Assembly: GCF_900129885.1 (NCBI RefSeq)
Contig: NZ_FQXE01000010.1
Coordinates: 124,001 to 188,000 of the forward strand
Origin: Pollutimonas bauzanensis
GTDB lineage: Bacteria > Pseudomonadota > Gammaproteobacteria > Burkholderiales > Burkholderiaceae_B
Length of the DNA: 64,000 nucleotides
Reading direction: 5' to 3'
Within the stretch, counting starts at the first letter, position 1; each line of letters opens with the position of its first letter. Shown here piece after piece: positions 17,439 through 26,616 of the stretch. The position numbers and the translations under genes were made by a program. The notes beneath the pieces are model-generated. The model had not been told where the DNA came from. It did not search any database and saw nothing but the letters and a program-made list of their open reading frames with translations.

Positions 17439-18155
17439 TTGTCCCTGAAGCCCGCCACTCGCCAGAAATTTGCAAGCATCAGCACAGCGACGCTGTGCAC
17501 CGCGCTATACAAGCGCGGCTTGCGCAACCAGTTCATCCAGGATGTGCGTCCGCTCAATCCGGACCTGCCCAACATGGTCGGAATCGCGTACACGCTGCGC
17601 TATATCCCGGCGCGCGAAGACCTCAACCCCATCACCGTGTTCCAGGATCGCCAGCATCCGCAGCGCGTGGCGGTGGACCAGTGCCCCGAGGGCGCCGTCC
17701 TGGTGATGGACAGCCGCAAGAATGCCCGCGCGGCGTCGGCGGGCTCGATACTGGTGTCGCGCCTCATGAAGCGCGGCGCGGCCGGCGTGGTCACCGACGG
17801 CGGCTTTCGCGACTCGCCCGAAATCGCCCGCCTGCCCTTCCCGGCCTACCATAAGCGCCCTTCCGCCCCGACCAATCTGACGCTGCACCAGGCTCTGGAC
17901 ATCAATGTGCCCATAGGCTGCGGCGACGTCGCCGTGTTTCCGGGCGACATCATCGTGGGCGACGCCGAGGGCGTGGTGGTGATACCGGCGCACCTGGCCG
18001 ACGAAATCGCCGACGAAGCGGTCGAAATGACGGCTTACGAAGACTTTGTCACCGAAGAAGTGCTCGACGGGCGATCCATCATCGGGCTTTATCCCGCCAC
18101 CGACGAAAAAGCCCGCAGCGATTTTGCCGCCTGGCGGCAGGCCAAGGGCCGATAA
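17439..18155 (+). CDS. RraA-family protein / HMG-type aldolase (TTG start)
   Basis: A 238-residue protein of the RraA/4-hydroxy-4-methyl-2-oxoglutarate aldolase family. Signatures are LCTALYKRGLRNQFI, RLMKRGAAGVVTDGGFRDSPEIARLPFPAY, and GCGDVAVFPGDIIVGDAEGVVVIPAHLADEIADEA. The Gly-rich and GGxRD-type residues that form the metal/oxoacid pocket are intact, so an aldolase or decarboxylase activity on a 2-oxo acid is plausible. True RraA (RNase E inhibitor) is shorter, near 160 residues. TTG at 17439 is chosen because AGGAG lies 6 bases before it and no ATG fits. Downstream partner of the sugar-acid dehydratase; its product or role in that path is inferred. Confidence 0.85.
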   Translation: MSLKPATRQKFASISTATLCTALYKRGLRNQFIQDVRPLNPDLPNMVGIAYTLRYIPAREDLNPITVFQDRQHPQRVAVDQCPEGAVLVMDSRKNARAASAGSILVSRLMKRGAAGVVTDGGFRDSPEIARLPFPAYHKRPSAPTNLTLHQALDINVPIGCGDVAVFPGDIIVGDAEGVVVIPAHLADEIADEAVEMTAYEDFVTEEVLDGRSIIGLYPATDEKARSDFAAWRQAKGR

Positions 18156-18157
18156 GA

Positions 18158-18484
18158 ATCGTCACGCAAGGCATGCATGACCGTTACGTCGCCGCGCTCA
18201 CCCAGCGCCTGGGGGAACTGGTGGTGGACGACGCCCTGAAGACCGGCACGCATATCGGGCCCGTCGTCGATGGACGGCAGCTCGAACAGAACTTGTCCTA
18301 TATCGACATCGGCCGCAAGGAAGGCGCCACGCTGGTCACCGGCGGCCAGGCGCTGGCCGCGGCGGGCGTGGACTATCACGTGCCATTCGGCGGCCGCAAG
18401 GGTTCGAGCTTTGGCCCGCGCGAACAGGGGCGCTACGCGGCCGAGTTCTATACCGTCGTCAAGACCGCCTACACGCGGGCCTGA
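18158..18484 (+). pseudogene. Remnant of alpha-ketoglutarate semialdehyde dehydrogenase
   Basis: Two pieces of an NAD(P)-aldehyde dehydrogenase are fused in frame. The first, IVTQGMHDRYVAALTQRLGE and onward through THIGPVVDGRQLEQNLSYIDIGRKEGATLVTGG, matches the segment following the catalytic-Cys region. The second, VDYHVPFGGRKGSSFGPREQGRYAAEFY and onward to the end, matches the extreme C-terminus of 2,5-dioxovalerate dehydrogenases. The first roughly 290 residues, including the catalytic cysteine region, and about 100-140 residues between the pieces are gone. The internal junction is near 18360-18368. Homology begins right at the RraA stop, so the upstream deletion ended there. The native enzyme is about 480-530 residues, so this is non-functional. 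Its presence supports an ancestral pentonate-oxidation operon. Confidence 0.88.
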
Positions 18485-18505
18485 GGCCGGGCTGGCCGGC
18501 GGGCC

Positions 18506-19480
18506 CTATTGAACCGCGATATTATTGTCCTTGATGATCTTGTTATAAAGCTCGAAGTCATCGTTGATCTTCTTGGAGAATTCTTTCGGACTCGAACCGA
18601 CCGGCAGCCCGCCCTGGCCGATCAATTGCTCGCTGAACTTCGCGTCCGAGAGCAATTGCTTCACGTCGCCGGAAACCTTGTCCACGATGGCTGCCGGCGT
18701 TCCCGCCGGAGCCAGCAGACCCACCCAGGAAACGGAGTTGTAGCCGTCCAGGCCGCTCTCGGCGATGGTGGGCACGTCGGGAAACGAAGGGTAGCGCTTG
18801 GAGCTGGTCACGCCCAGGGCTTGCAAGGCGCCCTGCTTGACAAAAGGCCCGCTGCCCATGACCGTGCCGAACGTCACATTGACTTGCCCGCCTATCAAAT
18901 TGGAAATCGCCGGCCCCTCCCCCGCGAAAGGAACGTGGGTCATCTTTACGCCGGCGGCATTCTGGAACGCCTCGGAAGCCAGTTGCATGGAACTGCCGGC
19001 TCCCGATGAGCTGAAGAACAATTCCCCCGGCCTTTTCTTGGCCGCATCGATCAAGTCCTTCACCGAGCCTATCCCCTCTTTGGGATTGACCACCAGGATC
19101 AGCGGCAGCTCCACCACTTGGGTGATCGGAGCAAATGCGGTCTTGGGGTCGTATGGCAGCTTGTACAGGGAAGGATTGATGGACTGCGTTCCGATATTGC
19201 CCATCAGCAGGGTGTAGCCATCAGGCTTGGCCCGCGCCACTTGCGCCGCGCCTATCGACCCGGCCGCCCCTCCCTTGTTTTCGACCACCACCGACTGGCC
19301 CCACATTTCGCCCAGTTTCTGGGCCAGGATCCGGGTCGTCGTATCGGTGCCGCCGCCAGGAGAGAATGGCACGACTATGGTTACCTGGCGGGCGGGATAA
19401 GCGCCGGCGTCATTGGCCTGGGCAGTGATGGACGCCAGGGCCAGACAGGCGGCGGCGCTCAGCTTGATGGAGGTTTTCAT
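18506..19480 (-). CDS. Bug-family (TctC) periplasmic solute-binding protein
   Basis: The second tripartite-tricarboxylate-type receptor of the window, 324 residues. A signal peptide (KLSAAACLALASITAQA) is followed by YPARQVTIVVPFSPGGGTDTTTRILAQKLGE, VVVENKGGAAGSIGAAQVARAKPDGYTLLMGNIGT, LYKLPYDPKTAFAPIT, and FAGEGPAISNLIGGQVNVTFG. It converges with the dehydratase/aldolase operon and shares an upstream 14-base motif with it, so it may bind the sugar acid or related substrate that the operon processes. This is an inference from the shared motif and adjacency. No tctAB genes are near. Confidence 0.93.
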   Translation of the reverse strand: MKTSIKLSAAACLALASITAQANDAGAYPARQVTIVVPFSPGGGTDTTTRILAQKLGEMWGQSVVVENKGGAAGSIGAAQVARAKPDGYTLLMGNIGTQSINPSLYKLPYDPKTAFAPITQVVELPLILVVNPKEGIGSVKDLIDAAKKRPGELFFSSSGAGSSMQLASEAFQNAAGVKMTHVPFAGEGPAISNLIGGQVNVTFGTVMGSGPFVKQGALQALGVTSSKRYPSFPDVPTIAESGLDGYNSVSWVGLLAPAGTPAAIVDKVSGDVKQLLSDAKFSEQLIGQGGLPVGSSPKEFSKKINDDFELYNKIIKDNNIAVQ

Positions 19481-19510
19481 ATTGGCAATGTACTCCTGAG
19501 GAAGATATAT

Positions 19511-19524
19511 ATACTAATATATTA
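19511..19524 (-). promoter_or_regulatory. Copy of the dehydratase operator motif upstream of the Bug gene
   Basis: On the minus strand this reads TAATATATTAGTAT and lies 31 bases before the receptor start. It matches the motif upstream of the sugar-acid dehydratase at 13 of 14 positions, in the same orientation to its gene. It probably marks a shared regulator. Confidence 0.5.
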
Positions 19525-19602
19525 CTATCTCAATGATAGTAGCCTTTGCACCGCCAGCGCAATATCGGCAAAAACCCTAGTCACTGGAATGACGGAAAAA
19601 AA

Positions 19603-19642
19603 GGGCGCTTTTTGCCTTGGGGCGGCCCGGCGGCAAAAAAAC
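19603..19642 (+). repeat. 40-base direct repeat, copy 1
   Basis: An exact 40-base sequence starting GGGCGCTTTTTGCCTTGGGG and ending in CGGCAAAAAAAC. It contains an internal Gly-like GGCGGCCCGGCGGC core. The second identical copy begins at 19680, 77 bases on. Both are in the intergenic gap between the Bug gene and fumA. Confidence 0.92.
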
Positions 19643-19679
19643 CCCCACGCTGCGCCTATCGGCTTGCTGCCCCCCAAGG

Positions 19680-19719
19680 GGGCGCTTTTTGCCTTGGGGC
19701 GGCCCGGCGGCAAAAAAAC
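19680..19719 (+). repeat. 40-base direct repeat, copy 2
   Basis: Identical to the copy at 19603-19642. Its final A-run, read on the minus strand, forms the T-tract of the fumA terminator, so part of the repeat has been recruited into, or derives from, a terminator. Confidence 0.92.
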
Positions 19720-19736
19720 CACCGCCGAGGCGGTGG
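19712..19736 (-). terminator. Rho-independent terminator of fumA
   Basis: On the minus strand a 7-base stem (CCACCGC/GCGGTGG, extendable by one pair) with a 4-base loop is followed by TTTTTTT. It lies about 20 bases after the fumA stop. Confidence 0.85.
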
Positions 19737-19757
19737 CTTATTTGCTGCTTGCGCGGG

Positions 19758-21284
19758 CTACTGGACCGCCATCAGGGGAATCTCGGCGATGCGCGCCTTC
19801 CATTCCCTGGGCCCGGTTTCATGCACCGACGTGCCGGTGGAGTCCACCGCCACGGTCACAGGCATGTCCTGCACGTCGAATTCATAGATGGCTTCCATGC
19901 CCAGGTCTTCGAAGCCCACCACTTTGGCGGCGCGTATGGCCTTGGAAACCAGGTAGGCCGACCCGCCGACCGCCATCAGGTAGGCCGAGCCATGCCGGCG
20001 TATGGACTCGATCGCAACCGGCCCGCGCTCGGCCTTGCCTATCATGGAAATCAGCCCGGTCTTCTCCAGCATCATGTCGGTGAAGCTGTCCATGCGGGTA
20101 GCCGTGGTGGGGCCGGCCGGGCCGACGACCTCTTCGCGCACGGGATCGACCGGGCCGACATAATAGATGACCCGGTTGGTGAAGTCGACGGGCAGCTGTT
20201 CGCCCTTTTCGAGCATGTCGTGAATGCGCTTGTGGGCGGCGTCGCGGCCGGTCAGCATTTTGCCCGACAGCAGCAGGGTCTGGCCGGGCTTCCACGCGGC
20301 GACCTGTTCCCTGGTCAGCGTGTTCAGGTCCACCTGCAATGACTTGTTGTAGTCCGGCGCCCAGTGCACATCGGGCCAATCCGACAGCGACGGCGGCGTC
20401 AGCTGCGCCGGGCCCGAACCGTCGAGCTCGAAATGCACATGGCGCGTCGCGGCGCAATTGGGAATCATGGCCACGGGCTTGGACGCCGCGTGGGTCGGGA
20501 AGGTATGGATCTTCACATCCAGGACCGTGGTCAGGCCGCCCAGGCCCTGCGCGCCTATGCCCAGCGCATTCACTTTCTGGTAAATCTCGATGCGCAGTTC
20601 TTCGAGCTTGTTCTGCGGGCCGCGCTGCAGCAGCTCGTACATGTCGATGTCTTCCATCAGGGATTGCTTGGCCATCAGCATGGCTTTTTCGGCGGTTCCG
20701 CCCACCCCTATGCCCAGCATTCCCGGCGGGCACCAGCCGGCGCCCATTTGCGGCACGGTCTTCAATACCCAGTCGATCAGCGAATCGCTGGGGTTGAGCA
20801 TGGCGAACTTGGATTTGTTCTCCGAGCCGCCGCCCTTGGCCGCCACCTGCACGTCGACCTTGTCGCCGGCGACAAGGTCGACGCTGATGATACAGGGCGT
20901 GTTGTCGCGCGTGTTCTTGCGCGTGAACAGGGGGTCGGAAAGAATCGACGCACGCAGGGGATTGTCCGGGTTCAGGTAGCCCTGGCGCACGCCCTCGTCG
21001 CACAATTCCTGCATGCCGCGCCGCGTGTCGAAGCGCACGCCCATGCCTATCTTCAGGAATACGTTGACCACGCCGGTGTCCTGGCAAATAGGACGATGGC
21101 CCTCGGCGCACATGCGCGAGTTGGTCAGTATCTGCGCGATCGCGTCTTTGGCCGCGGGGCTTTCTTCGAGATCGTAGGCGCGCGCCAGATGCTGGATGTA
21201 ATCGGCCGGATGGTAATAGCTGATGAATTGCACGGCGTCCGCGATGGACTGGATCAGGTCGTTTTCTTTGATTATCGTGGTCAT
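19758..21284 (-). CDS. fumA: Class I fumarate hydratase (Fe-S)
   Basis: An oxygen-sensitive [4Fe-4S] fumarase that interconverts fumarate and L-malate in the TCA cycle. The 508-residue single-chain protein has the N-terminal alpha-like domain (RPICQDTGVVNVFLKIGMG, DNTPCIISVDLVAGDKVDVQVAAKGGGSENKSKFAMLNPSD, GIGVGGTAEKAMLMAKQSL) and the C-terminal beta-like domain (GRDAAHKRIHDMLEKGEQLPVDFTNRVIYYVGPVDP, VGPAGPTTATRMDSFTDMMLEKTGL, SVHETGPREWK). Cluster cysteines are expected at ICQDTG, GWCPPG and NCAATRH. A terminator follows at 19712-19736. It could be transcribed together with the enoyl-CoA hydratase, 70 bases upstream. Confidence 0.95.
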   Translation of the reverse strand: MTTIIKENDLIQSIADAVQFISYYHPADYIQHLARAYDLEESPAAKDAIAQILTNSRMCAEGHRPICQDTGVVNVFLKIGMGVRFDTRRGMQELCDEGVRQGYLNPDNPLRASILSDPLFTRKNTRDNTPCIISVDLVAGDKVDVQVAAKGGGSENKSKFAMLNPSDSLIDWVLKTVPQMGAGWCPPGMLGIGVGGTAEKAMLMAKQSLMEDIDMYELLQRGPQNKLEELRIEIYQKVNALGIGAQGLGGLTTVLDVKIHTFPTHAASKPVAMIPNCAATRHVHFELDGSGPAQLTPPSLSDWPDVHWAPDYNKSLQVDLNTLTREQVAAWKPGQTLLLSGKMLTGRDAAHKRIHDMLEKGEQLPVDFTNRVIYYVGPVDPVREEVVGPAGPTTATRMDSFTDMMLEKTGLISMIGKAERGPVAIESIRRHGSAYLMAVGGSAYLVSKAIRAAKVVGFEDLGMEAIYEFDVQDMPVTVAVDSTGTSVHETGPREWKARIAEIPLMAVQ

Positions 21285-21354
21285 ATTGCGGGTTCAATCG
21301 TAAAAAAGGCGGGCAACGCAAAGCCCGCCGGATTTCTGGCCGGTTGCGCCAGGC

Positions 21355-22122
21355 TTATTTGCCGGTCCAGACGGGCTGGCGCTTTTCGGCAAAGGCGGTC
21401 GCGCCTTCCTTGGCGTCGGCCGAGACAAAGATATGGGCCACGCGCGGGCGCTGCAGATCGAACATGTCGGCCTGGCGCCAATCGCGTGATTCGGTCACGA
21501 TTTTCTTGGCGGTCTGCACCGCGAGCGGCCCGTTGGCGGCCACGATGCGGGCCAGCGCCAGGGCGCCTTCGAGCGCCTGGCCGGGCTCGACCAGCTTGTT
21601 CACCAGCCCATAATGATGCGCTCGCGCGGCCGGCAGCATTTCGCCGGTGAGCACGGCTTCCATGGCGATATGGTAGGGAATGCGGCCGGGCAGGCGGACC
21701 ATGCCGCCCGACCCGGGCACGATCCCGCGCTTGACTTCCGGAAGCCCGAAATTGGCGTTGTTGGCCGCGACTATCATGTCGCAGGCCAAAGCCATTTCGC
21801 AGCCGCCCGCCAGCGCATAGCCTTCGACCGCGGCGATCAGCGGCTTTCTGGGTGGCTTTTCGCACAGGCCGGCAAAGCCGCGGCCTTCGACCAGCGGGCG
21901 CTGCCCGTTGAACGCAAAGGCTTTCAGGTCCATGCCCGAGGAAAAAGTGTTGCCGGCCCCCGTCAGGATGCCTATCACCACGTCGTCGTTGGCATCAAGC
22001 TGGTCGAAGGCCCTGGCCAGTTCGTGAGCGGTTTCGTAGTTGACGGCGTTGCGCGCCTCTGGCCTATTGACCGTAATGATCTGGACACGATCGATGATTT
22101 CCACTTTTACCAAGTCAGACAT
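21355..22122 (-). CDS. Enoyl-CoA hydratase/isomerase family (crotonase)
   Basis: A 255-residue crotonase-fold hydratase, cytoplasmic, likely acting on 2-enoyl-CoA. Signatures are ITVNRPEARNAVN, VIGILTGAGNTFSSGMDLKAF (first oxyanion strand), KPLIAAVEGYALAGGCEMALACDMIVAANNANFGLPEVKRGIVPGSGGMVRLPGRIPYHIAMEAVLTGEMLPA (second oxyanion and catalytic Glu) and a C-terminal KEGATAFAEKRQPVWTGK. The frame is open to 22191 but MSDLVKVEI at 22122 is the natural start. Upstream of fumA. The physiological substrate is not known from context. Confidence 0.92.
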   Translation of the reverse strand: MSDLVKVEIIDRVQIITVNRPEARNAVNYETAHELARAFDQLDANDDVVIGILTGAGNTFSSGMDLKAFAFNGQRPLVEGRGFAGLCEKPPRKPLIAAVEGYALAGGCEMALACDMIVAANNANFGLPEVKRGIVPGSGGMVRLPGRIPYHIAMEAVLTGEMLPAARAHHYGLVNKLVEPGQALEGALALARIVAANGPLAVQTAKKIVTESRDWRQADMFDLQRPRVAHIFVSADAKEGATAFAEKRQPVWTGK

Positions 22123-22293
22123 AGAACAATTCCCAAAAAAGCCGCGACGCCGACATGCGCCTGTTGAAGATGGTCGATAACCCAATATCATACGACCAAT
22201 TGCCGCGGGCCCCGGGAGCCGGCCCGCCTTCTTTGGCGCGAACCAGTTAAAATTGAAAAATTTTGCGGCTCATCGCTTTACTGGCCTTCGCTC

Positions 22294-23205
22294 ATGCTCA
22301 CTTTTCAGCAAATCATTTTGACGCTCCAGCAATACTGGGACAAGCAGGGCTGCGCCCTTCTGCAGCCCTATGACATGGAAGTCGGCGCCGGCACCTCGCA
22401 CACGGCGACATTCCTGCGGTCGATCGGGCCGGAGCCATGGCGCGCGGCGTATGTGCAGCCTTCGCGCCGCCCCAAGGATGGCCGCTACGGCGAAAACCCC
22501 AATCGCCTGCAGCACTACTACCAGTATCAGGTGGTGCTCAAGCCCGCCCCCACCGACATCCTGGATCTGTATATCGGTTCGCTGGTCGCCCTGGGCATAG
22601 ATCCGCGCGAGCATGACATCCGCTTTGTCGAGGACGACTGGGAAAACCCCACGCTGGGCGCCTGGGGCCTGGGCTGGGAAGTCTGGCTCAATGGCATGGA
22701 AGTCACCCAGTTCACCTACTTCCAGCAAGTGGGCGGCCTGGACTGCAACCCCACTACCGGCGAGATCACCTACGGGCTCGAGCGGCTGGCCATGTATCTG
22801 CAAGGGGTGGAAAGCGTATACGACCTGGTGTGGACCGAAGGCGCGCAAGGGCGCAAAGTGCTCTACCGCGACGTCTTCCACCAGAACGAAGTCGAGCAAT
22901 CCACCTACAACTTCGAGCATGCCTCGATTCCCATGCTGCTGGCGCATTTCAACGACTACGAGGCTGAAGCCCAGCGCCTCATCGAAGTGCCGCTGGCGCT
23001 GCCGGCCTACGAGGCCACGCTCAAGGCGGCGCATACCTTCAACATGCTGGATGCGCGCGGCGCCATCAGCGTGACCGAAAGGGCGACCTATATCGGCCGC
23101 ATCCGCAACCTGTCGCGCGCGGTAGCCCAGGCTTATTTTGACTCACGCGAACAACTTGGATTCCCCATGCTAGTCCAGCGCAACGCTGCGGAGGCCGCGC
23201 TATGA
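22294..23205 (+). CDS. glyQ: Glycyl-tRNA synthetase alpha subunit
   Basis: The 303-residue alpha subunit of the tetrameric alpha2beta2 glycyl-tRNA synthetase carries the class II active site. It starts [49 protein letters not shown]. It continues with [29 protein letters not shown] and [33 protein letters not shown]. The ATG has no riboswitch before it; TTAAAATTG lies 40 bases upstream as a possible -10 box. It overlaps glyS by four bases. Confidence 0.97.
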   Translation: MLTFQQIILTLQQYWDKQGCALLQPYDMEVGAGTSHTATFLRSIGPEPWRAAYVQPSRRPKDGRYGENPNRLQHYYQYQVVLKPAPTDILDLYIGSLVALGIDPREHDIRFVEDDWENPTLGAWGLGWEVWLNGMEVTQFTYFQQVGGLDCNPTTGEITYGLERLAMYLQGVESVYDLVWTEGAQGRKVLYRDVFHQNEVEQSTYNFEHASIPMLLAHFNDYEAEAQRLIEVPLALPAYEATLKAAHTFNMLDARGAISVTERATYIGRIRNLSRAVAQAYFDSREQLGFPMLVQRNAAEAAL

Positions 23206-25349
23206 CGACAGCCGCCGCAACCATCCGGCCATTGCTGATTGAACTGCTTACCGAGGAATTGCCGCCCAAGGCGCTGCAAAAACTCGGCCTGGCCTTTGCC
23301 GAAGGCTTGCGCAAGATACTGGATCAGCACCATCTGCTGGCGCCCGGCTGCGGCGTCAGCGACTTTTCCACGCCGCGCCGCCTGGCCGTCGTGCTGGGCG
23401 CGGTACTGGCCCAGGCGCCCGAACAGACCTATACCGAAAAACTCATGCCGGCCAAGATCGGCCTGGACGATACCGGCGGGATCAGCCCCGCGCTGGCGAA
23501 GAAGCTGGCCGCTAAAGGCCTGGGCCATCTCGCGGCCGCCGACCTGATCACGGAATCCGACGGCAAGCAGGACTACCTGTACGCCAGGGGCGTGGCGGCG
23601 GGCGCCGCGCTTGCCGACGGGCTGCAAGAGGCGCTGGACTACGCCATTACCCACCTGCCCATCCCCAAGGTCATGCGCTACCAGTTGGCCGACGGCGTCA
23701 GCAGCGTCAAGTTCGTGCGCCCCGCCCACCAGTTGATCGCCCTGTGGGGCAACGAGGTCATCCCGGTTCGGGCGCTGGGGCTGGATGCCGGCCGCAGGAC
23801 CCTGGGCCATCGCTTCATGGCGGGCCACGCCATCGACATCGCTTCGCCCGATACCTATGAAAAGCAGCTGCACGACGACGGCAAGGTCATCGCCTCGTTC
23901 GCGCAGCGCCGCGCCCTCATCAGCCGGCAGCTGCAAAGCCAGGCCCAGGCGCTGGGCGCCACCATAGGCGCGGGGCCGGAAGTCGACGCCCTGCTGGAAG
24001 AAGTCACCGCGCTGGTCGAGCATCCCACCGTGTATGTCGGCGCATTCGAAGAGCAGTTCCTGCAGGTGCCGCCCGAATGCCTGATCCTGACCATGCGTTT
24101 GAATCAAAAATACTTTCCGCTGTTCGAACCCGGCAGCGGCGGGCTCACGCACCGCTTCCTGATCGTCAGCAATATGCAGGTCGATGATCCGGTCAATATC
24201 GTCGAAGGCAACCAGCGCGTCGTGCGCCCCCGCCTGGCGGACGCCCAGTTCTTTTTCCAGACCGATCTCAAGACCCGGCTGGCCGACCGCGTCGCCGGGC
24301 TCGCGACCAGCGTCTATCACAACAAGCTGGGCTCGCAACTGGAGCGCGTGGAGCGCGTGCGCCAGATAGCCCGCCATGTCGCCGGCCAGTTGGGAGGCAA
24401 TACGGATAACGCCGATCGCGCGGCCCTGCTGGCCAAGGCCGATCTGGGCTCCAGCATGGTGGGCGAATTTCCCGAGCTGCAAGGCGTCATGGGCGCCTAT
24501 TACGCCAAGGCCGACGGCGAGCCCGACGACGTCGTCCTGGCCCTGAAAGACCAATACCGCATACGCCTGGATGCGCCGGTCGACGCCGCCACCCTTACTT
24601 CGGCGGCGCTGTTCATTGCCGAACGCGTCGAAACGCTGCTGGGTATCTGGGGCATAGGCCTGGTGCCTACGGGCGAACGCGACCCCTACGGCCTGCGCCG
24701 CGCCGCGCTGGGCCTGATCAGCGCCTTCGAGCAACTGCAGGCGGGCGGCTACCTGGCCATCAGCGACAGCGACAGCCTGAACCTTGCCGAGCTGCTGGCC
24801 TTTGCCGCAAGCACCTTCGCGCCGGGCATCGCCAGCCAGGCAAGCGGCGCCGAGGTCCGGGCCTTCATCTATGAACGCTATCGCAACCTGTTGACCAACG
24901 ACTTCGACCGCAATGTGGTCGACGCCGTGCTGGCGCTCGAGCCACCCTTGCACCAGGTGCATGCCCGCATACAGGCCTGCGCCAGTTTTGCGCAGCGGCC
25001 CGAGGCGGCAAGCCTGGCCGCCGCCAACAAGCGTATTGCCAATCTGCTCAAGAAAGCCGGCGCCGAGCCAGGCGCCATCGATCCGGACAAGCTAGGCGAG
25101 CCTGCCGAACAGGCTCTGGCCAAAGTCATAGCCGCGCTCAAGCCGCAAGCCCAGGCGCAACTGGCGCAAGGCGATTTCACGGCCAGCCTGGCCACCATGG
25201 CGCAAGCCAAGGACGCCGTCGACGCCTTTTTCAATGACGTCATGGTCATGGCGGACGACCCGGCCATACGCGCCAATCGCCTGGCCCTGCTGGCCGACCT
25301 GCATCAGGTCATGAACCAGGTGGCCGACATCTCCAGGTTAGCCCAGTGA
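23202..25349 (+). CDS. glyS: Glycyl-tRNA synthetase beta subunit
   Basis: 715 residues, the usual length for the tRNA-binding beta subunit. Signatures are the N-terminal [19 protein letters not shown], the [14 protein letters not shown] domain, [72 protein letters not shown] and [34 protein letters not shown]. The C-terminal anticodon-binding domain includes [26 protein letters not shown]. Overlaps glyQ (ATGA) and gmhB (GTGA). Confidence 0.97.
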   Translation: MTTAAATIRPLLIELLTEELPPKALQKLGLAFAEGLRKILDQHHLLAPGCGVSDFSTPRRLAVVLGAVLAQAPEQTYTEKLMPAKIGLDDTGGISPALAKKLAAKGLGHLAAADLITESDGKQDYLYARGVAAGAALADGLQEALDYAITHLPIPKVMRYQLADGVSSVKFVRPAHQLIALWGNEVIPVRALGLDAGRRTLGHRFMAGHAIDIASPDTYEKQLHDDGKVIASFAQRRALISRQLQSQAQALGATIGAGPEVDALLEEVTALVEHPTVYVGAFEEQFLQVPPECLILTMRLNQKYFPLFEPGSGGLTHRFLIVSNMQVDDPVNIVEGNQRVVRPRLADAQFFFQTDLKTRLADRVAGLATSVYHNKLGSQLERVERVRQIARHVAGQLGGNTDNADRAALLAKADLGSSMVGEFPELQGVMGAYYAKADGEPDDVVLALKDQYRIRLDAPVDAATLTSAALFIAERVETLLGIWGIGLVPTGERDPYGLRRAALGLISAFEQLQAGGYLAISDSDSLNLAELLAFAASTFAPGIASQASGAEVRAFIYERYRNLLTNDFDRNVVDAVLALEPPLHQVHARIQACASFAQRPEAASLAAANKRIANLLKKAGAEPGAIDPDKLGEPAEQALAKVIAALKPQAQAQLAQGDFTASLATMAQAKDAVDAFFNDVMVMADDPAIRANRLALLADLHQVMNQVADISRLAQ

Positions 25350-25885
25350 AACTTGCCATACTCGACCGCGACGGCGTGATCAATTATGAAAGCCAGGCCT
25401 TCGTCAAGACTCCCGGCGAATGGATAGCCTTGCCGGGCAGCCTGGAAGCCATAGCGCGGCTGTCGCGCGCCAATTGGCGCGTCGTCATCGCCAGCAACCA
25501 GTCGGGCGTGGCGCGCGGCCTGTTCAGCATGGACGCGCTCAACGCCATTCACGCCAAATTGCGGCGCGAAGTGGCCTATGCCGGCGGCGGCATCGACGCG
25601 ATCTTCGTCTGCCCGCACGGCCCCGACGACGGTTGCGCCTGCCGCAAGCCCAAGCCGGGCATGCTGCTGGACATAGCGCGCCGCTATGATATCGAACTCA
25701 AACACGTGCCCACCGTGGGCGACTCCCTGCGCGATCTGCAGGCGGGCCAGGCGGCGGGCTGCCCGACATGGCTGGTGCTTACCGGCAATGGAAAAAAAAC
25801 CCGGGACGCAGGCGACCTGCCGGCAGGCACCCAGGTCAGGGACAATCTTGCCGCCGTCGTCGACGCCTGGCTTTCCGAGGAATAA
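25346..25885 (+). CDS. gmhB: D-glycero-beta-D-manno-heptose 1,7-bisphosphate 7-phosphatase
   Basis: A 179-residue HAD phosphatase that removes the 7-phosphate in ADP-heptose biosynthesis for the LPS inner core. DxDG motif: [29 protein letters not shown] is motif II. The zinc-binding loop is CPHGPDDGCACRKPKPGML, diagnostic for GmhB. VPTVGDSLRDLQAGQAAGC closes the site. The GTG at 25346 overlaps the glyS stop by four bases, which supports translational coupling. Confidence 0.95.
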   Translation: MKLAILDRDGVINYESQAFVKTPGEWIALPGSLEAIARLSRANWRVVIASNQSGVARGLFSMDALNAIHAKLRREVAYAGGGIDAIFVCPHGPDDGCACRKPKPGMLLDIARRYDIELKHVPTVGDSLRDLQAGQAAGCPTWLVLTGNGKKTRDAGDLPAGTQVRDNLAAVVDAWLSEE

Positions 25886-25887
25886 AC

Positions 25888-26616
25888 ATGGCCGTATTTC
25901 GCGCTACGCTCTACCAGATCTTTCTGATCGTCACCGTCATTCCCTATGCCATCGCCTGCCTCCTGTGGGCGCCGCTGCCCTTGCACTGGCGCTATCGCCT
26001 CACCATAGGCTGGCCCCGCCTGGGCATATGGGGCGCCAAGGTGATACTGGGCATACGCTGGCAGATCAAAGGCGCGGAAAATCTTCCCGACGGCCCCGCC
26101 GTCATGCTGTCCAAGCATCAGTCCGCCTGGGAAACGATGTTCATCATCGCGTATATGCCGCGAGACATGTGCTTCGTCTACAAGCGCGAACTGCACCGCG
26201 TTCCCTTCTTCGGCTGGGGCCTGGCCCTGCTGCGCATGATCCCGATAGACCGCGCCAAGGGGCGCGACGCCTTCGAGCAGGTCGTCAAGATCGGCCAGGA
26301 ACGCATCAATGAAGGCCGTTGGCCTATACTGTTTCCGGAAGGCACGCGCATCCTGCCCGGCAAGACGGGGCGCTACAAACTCGGCGGGGCGATGCTGGCC
26401 ACCCGCACCAACACGCCCATCATCCCGGTCGCCCACAACGCCGGGGAATGCTGGCAGCGCAATGCCTTTATCAAGAAACCCGGCCTCATTACCGTTTCGA
26501 TCGGCCCTCTCATCGAAACCGCGGGGCTGGATGCCGAAACAGTAAACCGGAAAGTCCAGGACTGGATCGAATCCGAAATGCGCGTACTTAACCCCGAGCG
26601 ATATGGGCTGGCCTGA
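25888..26616 (+). CDS. plsC: 1-acyl-sn-glycerol-3-phosphate acyltransferase
   Basis: PlsC esterifies lysophosphatidic acid to phosphatidic acid at the inner membrane. The 242-residue protein begins with a hydrophobic stretch (LFLIVTVIPYAIACLLWAPLPL after MAVFRATLYQ). The acyltransferase block I reads MLSKHQSAWETMF, that is HX4E where most family members have HX4D, a form usual in betaproteobacterial plsC. Block III is FPEGTRILPGKTGRYKLGGAML, and IIPVAHNAGE and KKPGLITVSIGPLI follow. The frame is open to 25768; the start at 25888, 2 bases after the gmhB stop, is the family start. Its 3' end overlaps the YgjP-like gene by 14 bases. Confidence 0.92.
   Translation: MAVFRATLYQIFLIVTVIPYAIACLLWAPLPLHWRYRLTIGWPRLGIWGAKVILGIRWQIKGAENLPDGPAVMLSKHQSAWETMFIIAYMPRDMCFVYKRELHRVPFFGWGLALLRMIPIDRAKGRDAFEQVVKIGQERINEGRWPILFPEGTRILPGKTGRYKLGGAMLATRTNTPIIPVAHNAGECWQRNAFIKKPGLITVSIGPLIETAGLDAETVNRKVQDWIESEMRVLNPERYGLA

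Noticed and set aside
22200-22293. Glycine riboswitch before glyQ
   Set aside because: Only about 170 bases separate it from the previous gene, and no paired tandem aptamer pattern is visible.
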